Origin: Pseudomonadota bacterium
Lineage (GTDB): Bacteria; Pseudomonadota; Alphaproteobacteria; Rickettsiales; UBA1997
Direction: 5' to 3'
Assembly (NCBI GenBank): GCA_018970485.1
Contig: JAGWWH010000017.1
Span: 1 to 35,763 of the forward strand
DNA: 35,763 nt
Below are positions 25,566 through 34,363 of this stretch, piece by piece (position 1 is the stretch's first letter; every line of letters starts with the position of its first letter). Below the pieces are notes generated by a model. It ran no database searches, had not been told where the DNA came from, and saw only the letters and a program-made list of their open reading frames with translations. The position numbers and the translations under genes were made by a program.

Positions 25566-26825
25566 TTAAAAGAGTTCTTCGTTCAAAAATGCGAATTTTC
25601 TCTCAGGAGAATTTGAAACTAAATCAGCTAAAATTTTTCCCGATCCTGCAGACAGAGTCCAACCAAGCGATCCGTGTCCGGTATTCAAAAATAAATTTTC
25701 GTATTTTTTTACTTCGCAAATTAGAGGGATTGAGTTCGGTCTAAATGGGCGGAATCCGTACCACTCTTTTAGCTGACTAACGTTACCAAAATCAGAAAAT
25801 GATTTCTTCGCAACATTTGCTAAGAAATTTAAATGCCCTCTGTTGTGACCACTTCTTAGCCCACAGAAATCAGCGGTTCCGGCTATTCTGAAATTATTTC
25901 CTAAACGACTGTAAACAACTTTGTTTTCTGGGTCGGTTAAAGCCGAACTTGGTGCGACAAATTCAGAGTCACAGGCGACCGAAAGACTGTGTCCTTTGAC
26001 GGGATAGATTTTTGTTTTGACTTTAATGCCTTTCAAAAGCCCGATTCCTGTGGCTCCAAGCGCGTAAACATATTTATCCGCGACAAAAACTTCCTTACCA
26101 GCGTTGATCCCAGTAATTTTTTTGTGGTTAGTCATAATATTTTTTACGTCGGTTTCGAATCTAAAAATCACCCCATATTTTTCCTGACAAATTTTGGTGA
26201 GAGAGTTTGTAAATATTGAGCTATCACCACTCGCGTCATCTTCGTAAAAAATTCCTCCAGCTAACTTTTTTTCGTCAAAAAGTTTTATTAGAGCCGGTTC
26301 TTTTTTTAGACATTCCTCGGCAGTAAGTATCTGCGCTTTGCATCCAATGTTATTAAAATATTCAGCATTTTTTACGGCTTTTTCTAATTTTTTTGGATCG
26401 CGATAAAAGTGCAAAATTCCTTCTTTTTTGTAATCGAAAGAGATTTTTTCTTCCCCGATAATTTTTTGCAAAACCTCGCGACTGTAAGAGGTGAGGGCGA
26501 ATAATTTTTGGCTATTTTCTAGTGCCTTTTGCGCATCGGAATTTTTGTAAAATTCAAATAGGAAGCGTTGGAGCTCTTTATTGAAAAGATCAGAAATTGA
26601 CAAAAACGATCCAGGCAAAACTGCCGCTTTTAGCATTGAAAAAAGAGAAGATTTTGTCGCCCAAGTTTCAATGTGTGAGTAGCTTAATTGTCCGCCATTG
26701 GCGTAGGAGCATCCTTCAGCAGCGACTCTACCTTTCTCAATTACGGTTACTTGATGACCCAAGCGAGCTAGGAAATAAGCGCTAGTAACGCCAACAACCC
26801 CAGCGCCAAGAACAATTGCTTTCAT
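25566..26825 (-). CDS. dadA: D-amino acid dehydrogenase (DadA family, FAD)
   Basis: DadA-type flavoproteins oxidise D-amino acids to keto acids and donate electrons to quinone at the inner membrane. The N-terminal FAD-binding fold is VLGAGVVGVTSAYFLARLG followed by VTVIEKG; next come CSYANGGQLSYSHIETWA and the family C-terminus with EWYGFRPFRPNSIPLICEV and LNTGHGSLGWTLSAGSGK. The length of 419 residues matches. The actual substrate (D-Ala or another) is not visible. It is divergent from addB, with only 37 bases between the start codons, so the two promoters must overlap or lie inside the genes. Confidence 0.93.
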   Translation of the reverse strand: MKAIVLGAGVVGVTSAYFLARLGHQVTVIEKGRVAAEGCSYANGGQLSYSHIETWATKSSLFSMLKAAVLPGSFLSISDLFNKELQRFLFEFYKNSDAQKALENSQKLFALTSYSREVLQKIIGEEKISFDYKKEGILHFYRDPKKLEKAVKNAEYFNNIGCKAQILTAEECLKKEPALIKLFDEKKLAGGIFYEDDASGDSSIFTNSLTKICQEKYGVIFRFETDVKNIMTNHKKITGINAGKEVFVADKYVYALGATGIGLLKGIKVKTKIYPVKGHSLSVACDSEFVAPSSALTDPENKVVYSRLGNNFRIAGTADFCGLRSGHNRGHLNFLANVAKKSFSDFGNVSQLKEWYGFRPFRPNSIPLICEVKKYENLFLNTGHGSLGWTLSAGSGKILADLVSNSPERKFAFLNEELF

Positions 26826-26862
26826 TACAAATTATAAAAAATGGAGAATATCACTTTCGATT

Positions 26863-29436
26863 ATGCCCAATATTTTCAACATTCCAACTAATTATTTCTT
26901 CCTCGAGACTCTATCTGCGTGGCTTCAGACTAGGTTCGATAAAGATTTATCTGAAGTAAAAATTCTTTTACCAACTCGACGCTCTTGTCGTGAATTGCAA
27001 AAAATTCTTCTTCGTCAAGGGCTGTCACCGCAGATTATTGCCATCTCTGATCTTCCCTCGAGCGAGAAGGTTCTAAGCGGAATTGACCAGCTTTTATTCC
27101 TTGTTGATGAAATCAAAAAACAGCAAGTTTTTGGCGAGGTAGATTTCGCTCAGGCTTTTAAAATTTCTTTACGTCTTCGTGATCTATTTGACGAAATTGA
27201 GCGCGAACAAATTGACGTAAAAAAGTTTTACGAAATTGATGATTCGAATCTTTCAGAGCACCGACAAATCACGCTGGATTTCATCAAAGAATTTTACGCC
27301 CAAATCAAAAATTCTCTTCTCAAGAAAGACGTTTTATTTGCTACAGCGCACCAGAATTTTTCTATTCAAGAATTCAGTAAATCGCTTACTCCTGACTCAA
27401 AAATCGTAATTGCGGGATCAACTGGAAGTGTGCCTGCGGTAAGAAATTTAATTAAGGCAATATCCCAGCTCAAAAATGGATTTGTGGTTTTACAAGGAGC
27501 TTGGAGTGGAAGTTTTTTAGAAGAAAATCATCCACAATTTTTTGTTAATCAGTTGATTAAATTTTTAGGAGAAGCGCCAAAAGAAATTGTAGAAGATAGA
27601 TTTAAGATGAGTTCTCAAGCTAGACAGGACATGCTTTTAACCTTGATGCTACAAAGCGATAAAATTGTTAATTGGCAGAAGAATGAAGTGAGTTTTGATG
27701 TAGAAAATTTTCATCTCATTGAGGCTCGCAGTGAAATTGAAGAGGCGGAAATTATTGTAAATATTTTGGCCGAAGAAAAAAAATCTGCTCTGATTACGAA
27801 TAATAGAAACCTCGCGAAGCTAGTTAAATTGAGGCTAAAACGCCGATCAATTCCATTTAATGACGCGAGAAATTTAGATATTTTTGATTCACCCCTAATC
27901 AATTTTTTGCTGCTAATTTTGGAATTGAGAGAGAGCAATTTTAATTCCCACAGCCTTCTTGCTCTACTGAAACATCCACTTTGTTCTTATTCACAGCAGC
28001 AAGAAATTATTGCTGAATTTGAGATTAAAATTCTGCGCCAGGATCGCTCAGAAACTGGTCTTGTTGGCATTTTAAGAAAGTTAAAATTCGAGCCCCAATT
28101 GGAAGAATTTTTCTCTGATTTTTTGACCAAGATCAATTTTCCACTAGTAAAAGTTGCTGAGAATTTAAGTAAAAAAACTTGGGAAGAACTTCTTTCTCAG
28201 GAGTCTGCAAAAAAAGAAATTTCAGAATTTTTTCTTAAACTTGAGGAGAGGAATTATTTACCACACTCGGCCGAAGACTTTAAAATGCTGCTTAGTCAGA
28301 TCACTTATTTTGAAGAGTCTGACTCTGAGGCGCAGATCCAGATTTTATCTAGGATAGAAGCGCGACTGCTTAACTTCGATTTGGTGATTATTGCATCGTT
28401 AAATGAGGGAGATTTTCCGGCAGTTGATGGCGAAAATTGGCTCGGAAAAAAAATCAAAAAAGATTTAGGAATTGATTATTCTCTTAAAAAAATCGGACAA
28501 AGCGCTTTCGACTTTTGCAACCACCTTTCCAATAAATCTGTTGTTCTGACTCGCTCTAGAAGCAGAAATGGCGTGGCTTTGATCGAATCGCCATTTTTAC
28601 TTAAGCTAAAAACCTTGTGTCAAAAAAATGGAATCAATCTCTTCAGAACCGAAAAAATAAATTATCCGGAAGCGCCATTTTTTAACGATTTAGCGGCGAT
28701 TCCGAAAAAAGAATTTCGTCCAAAAAAATTCTCTCTTACCGAGATTTCCGACCTGATCTCTGATCCTTACTCAATTTACGCTAAAAAAATTTTACAGCTT
28801 CGCGAGTTACCGAAAATTGATTTTGAGCCATCTTATGCCGAGTTCGGGAGCTTTGTTCACAAGGCTTTGGAAGAAATTGTAAAAAATCCTCGGGCCAGAA
28901 ATTTTGAAATAATTTTTGAGAAATATTTTTTGGCAAAAGAGGCCAAATTAATTTGGTGGCCAAAGTTCGAGAAAATTTTTTCTAACTTTATTGAAGAAAA
29001 TAAAATTTTTTCTGATGCAAAAAATGAGACGGAAAAACCGATAAAAATTAATATCGGTGAGATCTTGATTAGCGGAAAAATCGATCGAATTATTTTTGAT
29101 CAAAAAGGTGAGGCACAAATTTTTGATTACAAAACTGGGCAAGTTCCGAGCAAAAAAGATGTTATCGCCGGAATTGAACCTCAGCTTACCATCGCCGCTT
29201 TGGCGCTGATTAATGAATATAAAATCAATTCGCTGAATTATTGGAAACTATCTTATTCAAAAGAGGGCGATCTGCAAAATATTAGTAAAGATCCCAAAGA
29301 GATTCTGCGCCTAGTTGATGATGTGAGGTTGATGCTAGAGGGGTTGTTGGGATATTTCTCGAACGATGAAAATATTTACCAAATCACCAAAAAAACCGCG
29401 GAAGGTTGTTACAAGAATTTAGCTCGTTGTCTTTAA
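26863..29436 (+). CDS. addB: Double-strand break repair protein AddB
   Basis: AddB is the inactive-helicase/nuclease partner of AddA in the AddAB complex, which resects DNA ends for recombination. The N-terminus has the UvrD-like but degenerate helicase fold (VKILLPTRRSCRELQKILL; IVIAGSTGSVPAVRNLI). The C-terminal third carries a PD-(D/E)XK nuclease: GKIDRIIF and IFDYKTGQVPSKKD near residues 738-760, followed by a Gln in QLTIAALAL. The length of 857 residues is shorter than typical alphaproteobacterial AddB (about 1000). AddA normally follows; here a convergent bactofilin gene overlaps the 3' end by 18 bases, so addA must lie elsewhere. Confidence 0.9.
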   Translation: MPNIFNIPTNYFFLETLSAWLQTRFDKDLSEVKILLPTRRSCRELQKILLRQGLSPQIIAISDLPSSEKVLSGIDQLLFLVDEIKKQQVFGEVDFAQAFKISLRLRDLFDEIEREQIDVKKFYEIDDSNLSEHRQITLDFIKEFYAQIKNSLLKKDVLFATAHQNFSIQEFSKSLTPDSKIVIAGSTGSVPAVRNLIKAISQLKNGFVVLQGAWSGSFLEENHPQFFVNQLIKFLGEAPKEIVEDRFKMSSQARQDMLLTLMLQSDKIVNWQKNEVSFDVENFHLIEARSEIEEAEIIVNILAEEKKSALITNNRNLAKLVKLRLKRRSIPFNDARNLDIFDSPLINFLLLILELRESNFNSHSLLALLKHPLCSYSQQQEIIAEFEIKILRQDRSETGLVGILRKLKFEPQLEEFFSDFLTKINFPLVKVAENLSKKTWEELLSQESAKKEISEFFLKLEERNYLPHSAEDFKMLLSQITYFEESDSEAQIQILSRIEARLLNFDLVIIASLNEGDFPAVDGENWLGKKIKKDLGIDYSLKKIGQSAFDFCNHLSNKSVVLTRSRSRNGVALIESPFLLKLKTLCQKNGINLFRTEKINYPEAPFFNDLAAIPKKEFRPKKFSLTEISDLISDPYSIYAKKILQLRELPKIDFEPSYAEFGSFVHKALEEIVKNPRARNFEIIFEKYFLAKEAKLIWWPKFEKIFSNFIEENKIFSDAKNETEKPIKINIGEILISGKIDRIIFDQKGEAQIFDYKTGQVPSKKDVIAGIEPQLTIAALALINEYKINSLNYWKLSYSKEGDLQNISKDPKEILRLVDDVRLMLEGLLGYFSNDENIYQITKKTAEGCYKNLARCL

Positions 29437-29844
29437 TCTCTTAAACTGACCGTCGATGCAGGCTCCATCTTCAACGATCAGGGAGTCATATTCGATCTCA
29501 CCGTGAACATTCGCCTTGCTTGAGATGCTGATGTTTTTTGCTTTTATTGATCCATCAAATCTGCCGCGAATATTTAGTGATTCGCTAATAATCGAGCCTT
29601 CAACAAAGCAGCCCTCTCGCAGAATTACGTAATTTCCGTTAATTAAGCCTTTTATATTGCCTTCAATTTCGACGACTCCCGAGCTAGTCAAACTACCTTC
29701 TACAGTTAAGTCTTTGGCGATGATTGTTGGGGTGGTTTTGAAGTTTGAGCTAAGCATCTCAAGTCTTCTAGTAATTGATCCTTCGCTACTTGAATTGTTT
29801 TGTGCTACTGAGATGAGTTTCGATTTTAGGTTAGCTATCTGCAT
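29419..29844 (-). CDS. Bactofilin
   Basis: Bactofilins are small self-assembling beta-helix cytoskeletal proteins that place peptidoglycan enzymes and shape the cell. This 141-residue protein has a polar N-terminus, then the DUF583 right-handed beta-helix (about 40-135: TIIAKDLTVEGSLTSSGVVE, EGNIKGLINGNYVILREG, LNIRGRFDGSIKAKNISI, GEIEYDSLIVEDGA) with its short repeating turns. The start overlaps the end of the upstream M23 peptidase by 14 bases. M23-bactofilin pairing is a recurrent arrangement, consistent with the two acting together on the wall. The 3' end overlaps convergent addB. Confidence 0.95.
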   Translation of the reverse strand: MQIANLKSKLISVAQNNSSSEGSITRRLEMLSSNFKTTPTIIAKDLTVEGSLTSSGVVEIEGNIKGLINGNYVILREGCFVEGSIISESLNIRGRFDGSIKAKNISISSKANVHGEIEYDSLIVEDGACIDGQFKRLKTTS

Positions 29845-31057
29845 AATTTATGGCTTTTTTACCAGCCAGAAAATCTCCGGCTTCAAGAAATTTTTTTGGA
29901 TTGAGTGGAATATTTTTGTAACGAACTTCGTAGTGTAGGTGAGGGCCTGTGCTACGTCCAGTATTGCCTTGAAGAGCAATAACATCTCCCTTTTTTACGA
30001 TTTGTCCGGGAGCCACTTTAACGGAAAATAAATGCCCGTAACGAGTGGTAATTCCGTATCCATGATCAATTACAACCGCGTTGCCATAGCCGCTGAATTT
30101 TCCAGCCAATACAACTTTGCCGCGAGAAGGGCTGATGATTTTTTCGTGAGTAACTCCAACAAAATCTAATCCGTGATGCTCGGCTCTTCTTCCGGTAATT
30201 GGATCGACTCTACGCCCAAATCCACTCGAGACGTAGTAGTTTTTCATTGGTCGAGATAGGGGAATCGAGTTAACTAATTTCTCTAGAATTATTAAGTGAT
30301 CGACTTCGTTGATGAAGCGGGCCTTCTCCAAACGCATCTCAAACAAATCTTCGTTTGATAATACTTGAAGCGCTAAGGCCTTATCGATTTCAGAGTTGGC
30401 CTCGTCATCGAGAGGTCCGCCTTGCCCTTTAGACAAGTCTTTTTTCTTATTTAGAGAGATTTCTTTTGTCGGCTTAGGCTCTTTGGGTGCCGCTCTTTTG
30501 ACATTTAATCCGGTAATAGAGATGGCGCTTTCCAATCTTTTGGTTCGCTCCTCAATAACAGAATGAATATCTGAGAGCTGCTGTTTCGAGGTTTTGATTT
30601 CTTTTAAAGTATGTTTGTCCTTACGAGATAGCGCGTCCTCATCGAGGTTTTTTGGTTGAGCTTTGTTTTCTTCGATGGCTTTCACGTTGTGGCTAGATCC
30701 AGTTAAGACATTAAGATATTCATTGAGCTTTTTTAGTTTCTCATTCGTGTTTTCGAACTCTTCTTGGAAGTATGCACTCATCGAGTGGAGGTGAGAAATT
30801 TCTTCAGATTTAGCATTAACTACTTGGTCGTAACGCAAAGATTGGATAAACATATCTGCGATCCAAATAGTAAAAAGTAAGATGCAGCCCTGGGCAACAG
30901 GGCCGAAGGTGACGCTACGAATTTTCTGGTTAGTAACAAAAAGAAGAGTTCTTTTGGAAAAGAGAAGTTTGTAGAGAGCGGTTGTCACATTGATTACAAA
31001 CAATGCGGACTTGGCTCCGAAAACTATTAATTTCTTTTTTAGTTGGTTTCCTTTCAT
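29831..31057 (-). CDS. M23 family peptidoglycan peptidase with membrane anchor and coiled coil
   Basis: This 408-residue protein has a basic N-terminus and a transmembrane segment near 53-70 (VAQGCILLFTIWIADMFI). A long charged coiled-coil region follows (about 80-190), then a LytM/M23 zinc endopeptidase domain over about 280-395. Metal ligands fit HHGLDF (His, Asp) and the HxH motif H373-L-H375 (PHLHYEV). The substrate would be cross-links in peptidoglycan, on the periplasmic side. It is the first gene of the pair with bactofilin and overlaps it by 14 bases. Together with dapD it argues that a wall is present. Confidence 0.93.
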   Translation of the reverse strand: MKGNQLKKKLIVFGAKSALFVINVTTALYKLLFSKRTLLFVTNQKIRSVTFGPVAQGCILLFTIWIADMFIQSLRYDQVVNAKSEEISHLHSMSAYFQEEFENTNEKLKKLNEYLNVLTGSSHNVKAIEENKAQPKNLDEDALSRKDKHTLKEIKTSKQQLSDIHSVIEERTKRLESAISITGLNVKRAAPKEPKPTKEISLNKKKDLSKGQGGPLDDEANSEIDKALALQVLSNEDLFEMRLEKARFINEVDHLIILEKLVNSIPLSRPMKNYYVSSGFGRRVDPITGRRAEHHGLDFVGVTHEKIISPSRGKVVLAGKFSGYGNAVVIDHGYGITTRYGHLFSVKVAPGQIVKKGDVIALQGNTGRSTGPHLHYEVRYKNIPLNPKKFLEAGDFLAGKKAINYADS

Positions 31058-31246
31058 CAGGATTGAAGTTTATGCAGCTTTAAGTGAGATCTTGTTTAAG
31101 AACTGAAGGACAAAAATTTGCCGCGGATTGTTTTGGTCGACCACCCAATGTCAAGAATTAATCGGTTGTCGCCTTGACAACAAAACTTCCCTCAATAGGT
31201 TGCCGCGCCCTTTCTTCCAGAGATAACGCAAACTTTTCTTAAAAAA

Positions 31247-31531
31247 ATGTCAGAAGCCAAAACAGCAAAAAAATCTACAGAAACAAAAGTTGGGACAAAA
31301 AAAACCCACGTATTTGGCCTACATCCAACACAACACAAAGTAACTGTTGTTATGACTGACGGAACAAAGTTCGAAATCATGACGACTTGGGGTAAAGAGG
31401 GAGATGTTCTCAAGCTTGACGTTGATCCAAAAAATCATCCAGCTTGGTCAGATAAGGCGACTGGATTTGTTAACGCCAACGACCAAAGAATGGCAGAATT
31501 CAAGAGAAAATTTGGTGACTTCAAAATCTAA
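31247..31531 (+). CDS. rpmE: 50S ribosomal protein L31, with N-terminal extension
   Basis: The C-terminal 70 residues match L31 of the large ribosomal subunit (FGLHPTQHKVTVVMTDGTKF; LKLDVDPKNHPAWSDKATGF; MAEFKRKFGDFKI). Typical zinc-binding cysteines are absent (cysteine-free type), as in Rickettsia. About 22 extra, Lys/Thr-rich residues precede the family start. The ATG has no clear ribosome site; TTGACA at 31174 upstream has no convincing -10. A strong intrinsic terminator lies 37 bases after the stop, but inside the next reading frame. Confidence 0.93.
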   Translation: MSEAKTAKKSTETKVGTKKTHVFGLHPTQHKVTVVMTDGTKFEIMTTWGKEGDVLKLDVDPKNHPAWSDKATGFVNANDQRMAEFKRKFGDFKI

Positions 31532-32219
31532 GAAAGCCCTCTGCCTTTCAGGTTGGGGACAAAAATCAGACTCGCTGGAATTTATTTTCAGCGAGTCTTT
31601 TTTTGTCTCATCTTTTGACTATTCACGATTTGACTCCGTTGAAAATTTTTTTTCTGAGATCGAGGCACAAAAAATAAATCCAGAAATTTTAGTTGGTTGG
31701 AGTTTGGGTGGACAGCTTGCGATTCGTTTAATTGAGAAAAAAATTCTCCAGCCAAAATTACTAATTCTCCTCGCGCCGCCTTTTCAGATGATTAAAGATG
31801 CGCGAATTCAGGCAGGAATGGCGAAAGCAACGTTCGACGAATTTTACAAAAATTTTTCTACAGCGCCGACGCAAACCCTAAAACAATTCGCGATTCTTAC
31901 TTCGATGAATGATCGCAATGCCGCAGAAATTGCGCGTAGTTTGGATATTAGTGACGGAAATTTTGAGCAGTTAAAATTCTGGCTAAAGGAGTTGGAAAGA
32001 TTTTCTTGCTTCGACGTCGATTTTTCGCAAATGCCGCGAACCCTTTATTTTCATGGGGCCGGAGACATGATCACTCACATTTCGCAGTCGGAATATTTTC
32101 GCGATCGTTTTAAAAATTTGCGTTTGGAGGTTTTTAAGAATTGCGGTCACGCGCCGCATTTGAGCAATTTGCAAGATCTCAGAAAAATTATCGGCGAAGA
32201 AGTTGCGCTAATTTCGTAG
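31515..32219 (+). CDS. bioH: BioH-like alpha/beta-hydrolase (pimeloyl ester carboxylesterase)
   Basis: This 234-residue alpha/beta-hydrolase resembles BioH, which frees pimeloyl-ACP from its methyl ester in biotin synthesis. The N-terminal SGWGQKSD segment carries the oxyanion loop; the nucleophile elbow is GWSLGG (S63); the acid is the Asp of FHGAGDMITH; and the base is the His of KNCGHAPHLS. I choose the GTG start at 31515 because the conserved N-terminus starts shortly after; the longer frame from 31404 reads antisense-free but unrelated sequence inside rpmE. The start overlaps rpmE by 17 bases and the end overlaps convergent znuB by 32. A strong terminator hairpin lies within the first third of the gene. 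No other biotin gene is in view, so the role is inferred. Confidence 0.8.
   Translation: MTSKSKKALCLSGWGQKSDSLEFIFSESFFVSSFDYSRFDSVENFFSEIEAQKINPEILVGWSLGGQLAIRLIEKKILQPKLLILLAPPFQMIKDARIQAGMAKATFDEFYKNFSTAPTQTLKQFAILTSMNDRNAAEIARSLDISDGNFEQLKFWLKELERFSCFDVDFSQMPRTLYFHGAGDMITHISQSEYFRDRFKNLRLEVFKNCGHAPHLSNLQDLRKIIGEEVALIS
31568..31605 (+). terminator. Intrinsic terminator of rpmE, inside bioH-like gene
   Basis: A perfect 10-bp stem (AGACTCGCTG/CAGCGAGTCT) with an 11-base loop is followed by seven Ts. It sits 37 bases after the rpmE stop, but within the reading frame of the bioH-like gene. It may end rpmE transcripts and so lower expression of the downstream gene, unless ribosomes translating it melt the hairpin. 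Confidence 0.85.
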
Positions 32220-32976
32220 TAAAAAAAATCACACAAAAAATCTCGATCATTACTGGTCCAACCGTCAGATCAAATTCGCTAGATATCTGAAAAGAAAAAC
32301 AGGCCACAACCACGCCAATTAAGGCTGAAGTGATTAACATTTGCGTGGCGGATGTGGAGAAAATTCGCGCGATTGCGGCGGGTAAAACTAGAAGAGCGGT
32401 GGTTAAAAAAATGCCAACAACGCGAGTGGCAAGGGCGACGGTTACGGCAAGCAAAATCAAAAAAGAGAGCTCCCAGAATTTAATTTTGATTCCAGAAATT
32501 TGTGCCAAATCAGAATTTAAATTGATCAGCAGAATCTTTTTTACGCCGAAAATTGTGTAGAAAATTGTTGTCAGTGCAATCAAGGACAAAGCCACTATTT
32601 CCGAGGTTTCAACCGCAAGAATGTCGCCAAAAATGTAGGAAGAAAAATCGAGGTTTTGAATCCACAAATCATTCAAAATTATTGCCAGCGCGATGCAAAA
32701 ATAAGAGCAAATCATCACCGCAGCGTCTTTGCCTAAGTTGCGATTTTTTGTGGCAAGAAAAATCAAAATTGCGAAGAGGGTGGAGAAAATTATTAGCGCT
32801 AAAATCGGATTTATTTCGAGCAAAACCCCAATCGCCAAACCAAGCAAAACAGCGTGAGAAAGCGCATCCCCGAAATAAGAAATTTTTTGCCAGACCACAA
32901 AAACTCCAAGCAACGAGCAAGAAATTACTGTAAAAATTAGGGCGACAAATGATTGAATTAAAAAGCTCTCAAACAC
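32188..32976 (-). CDS. znuB: Metal ABC transporter permease (ABC-3 family, ZnuB type)
   Basis: This 262-residue polytopic permease matches the ABC-3 family that imports zinc or manganese. Landmarks are VFVVWQKISYFGDALSHAVLLGLAIG, a long run of hydrophobic segments, and the conserved C-terminal half with VGIFLTTALLVLPAAIARIF. No partner ATPase or binding protein is adjacent, as is usual in Rickettsiales where znuB and znuC are separated. Its 3' end overlaps the bioH-like gene by 32 bases (convergent). The metal is assigned by family, not by residues seen. Confidence 0.9.
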   Translation of the reverse strand: MFESFLIQSFVALIFTVISCSLLGVFVVWQKISYFGDALSHAVLLGLAIGVLLEINPILALIIFSTLFAILIFLATKNRNLGKDAAVMICSYFCIALAIILNDLWIQNLDFSSYIFGDILAVETSEIVALSLIALTTIFYTIFGVKKILLINLNSDLAQISGIKIKFWELSFLILLAVTVALATRVVGIFLTTALLVLPAAIARIFSTSATQMLITSALIGVVVACFSFQISSEFDLTVGPVMIEIFCVIFFTTKLAQLLRR

Positions 32977-32994
32977 GATTAAATAATTTTACAA

Positions 32995-33402
32995 ATGTCA
33001 GATAAAGAGAAGGCGCAGGACTTATTTTCTGTTTTTATGAAAAAACAGGCGCAGGCCAAAAAGAAGGAGGCGGAGATAAATTCTAACACTAAAAAGAAGC
33101 CAGAGAAATCACGGCCTAAAGAGCAAAATCAGGAAGAGAAAACTGACTCTCCAGAACAAGAGGAGATGACCGAAGAAGAGCAATTAGAAGATGCAAAAAA
33201 ATCTTCACGCAACAAAGCAGCGCAGATTGATCAAACTGAAATGATCAAAAAATTATTAATGGAAATTATCGTCAAATATTCGGTTTTGATTGCGCTATTG
33301 GTGATTTTTGCTTTTGCCCTCATCAATTTTGGATCCTCTCTTCTTGCGGCGATTAATGGATTATTCTACAAGGCTTTTATTGCGGCGCTCAAGGTTAAGT
33401 GA
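32995..33402 (+). CDS. Charged protein with C-terminal membrane segment, unknown function
   Basis: This 135-residue protein has two parts. Residues 1-80 are extremely rich in Lys, Glu and Gln with low complexity, probably disordered or coiled-coil (KKQAQAKKKEAEIN; EEMTEEEQLEDAKKS). Residues 90-130 are hydrophobic and could span the membrane once or twice (YSVLIALLVIFAFALINFGS; LLAAINGLFYKAFIAAL). There is no signal peptide. I recognise no family. Its start is 19 bases from the divergent znuB start. It could be a tail-anchored membrane protein. Confidence 0.6.
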   Translation: MSDKEKAQDLFSVFMKKQAQAKKKEAEINSNTKKKPEKSRPKEQNQEEKTDSPEQEEMTEEEQLEDAKKSSRNKAAQIDQTEMIKKLLMEIIVKYSVLIALLVIFAFALINFGSSLLAAINGLFYKAFIAALKVK

Positions 33403-33499
33403 TTTTGGCTAATTATTTTTGATGTTTTTACCCCCCTTCTACGCCTTTCAATCTCGTTGATTCTCGCTCTTTTCTAACCAAATAAATTTAAAACTTACG

Positions 33500-34270
33500 A
33501 TGCGTCACAATCATCAAGAACAAAATTCCATAGCTGCTAAACTTTTTAAATATGCAGAAGAAGGCGATGAAAATAAGCTTCTTAAGCTAATAAACGAGGG
33601 AGGCGTCAACCCAAATGTTTTTAATGAAGCTAGTGGCGATACAGCCTTGATGATTGCTGTAAAAAATGGTCACAAAGAAGTGGTTGAACGTCTTTTGGAG
33701 TTTGGAGCTGATCCTAAAGCGTCAAATGTTCAATCCGGCGAAACTGCTTTGATGTATGCCTCAATTGGTGGTCACGCGGAAATAGTTGAACTTCTTTTGG
33801 AGTTTGGAGCTGATCCCAATTCAGTCAGCAAAAACATGCAAACGGCCTTAAAATATGCAGCGAGAGAGGGCTGGGAAGAATTGTCCTCACTTCTTTTAAA
33901 GGCGGGAGCTGAGGTGGATAAAGCTGATCAATTTGATGCAACGCCGTTAATGTACGCCTCACTTAGAGGTCACAAAGAATTGGTCTCGCTTCTTTTAAAA
34001 GCGGGAGCCGACCCCAATAAAGTCAACAAACAAGGCCAAACAGCCGAGCAGATGGCATTAAAAAATAATCGATCAGAAATAATTGATATTTTATCAGCAA
34101 GAGCCTCAGAGGTTTTGAATGAGCCCGCATTCCATAATCTTCAATCAACAATAACGGATGTTGCGGTGGAAGAAAGACGAGGCCCAAATCCTTCAGTTGC
34201 GACAATCGATTCCCAAAACCAAGCAGCGCAAGCAAATCGAAATAAAAACAACCAAGGAGCTGAAAGATAA
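33500..34270 (+). CDS. Ankyrin-repeat protein (putative effector)
   Basis: This 256-residue protein has no signal peptide. It carries about five ankyrin repeats between residues 12 and 205, with consensus elements G-TALM-A---GH-E-V--LL--GADPN (for example GETALMYASIGGHAEIVELL, ATPLMYASLRGHKELVSLLL). Repeats 2 and 3 share 32 bases with one difference (33683-33714 and 33785-33816), and repeats 4 and 5 share 26 bases with 3 differences, so the array grew by recent internal duplication. The C-terminal 50 residues are Asn/Gln-rich and probably disordered. Ankyrin repeats bind other proteins; in an endosymbiont, host proteins are plausible targets, but no target is visible. It lies 185 bases before the UIM protein gene in the same direction. 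Confidence 0.9.
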   Translation: MRHNHQEQNSIAAKLFKYAEEGDENKLLKLINEGGVNPNVFNEASGDTALMIAVKNGHKEVVERLLEFGADPKASNVQSGETALMYASIGGHAEIVELLLEFGADPNSVSKNMQTALKYAAREGWEELSSLLLKAGAEVDKADQFDATPLMYASLRGHKELVSLLLKAGADPNKVNKQGQTAEQMALKNNRSEIIDILSARASEVLNEPAFHNLQSTITDVAVEERRGPNPSVATIDSQNQAAQANRNKNNQGAER

Positions 34271-34363
34271 ATAGTTAAAAGAGCCCCCAACCTAAAAAAC
34301 CCCTCCTCAACACCCTTCAAAAAACACTAGAATTATAAAATAAAAATTCGGATTAGTCCCCGC

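Noticed and set aside
31174-31202. Sigma-70 promoter for rpmE from a perfect TTGACA
   Set aside because: No acceptable -10 box at 15-18 bases spacing; the -35 match alone is weak evidence.
31404-31514. A longer start for the BioH-like hydrolase at 31404
   Set aside because: The additional residues are an alternate frame of rpmE with no hydrolase similarity; the GTG at 31515 fits the family.
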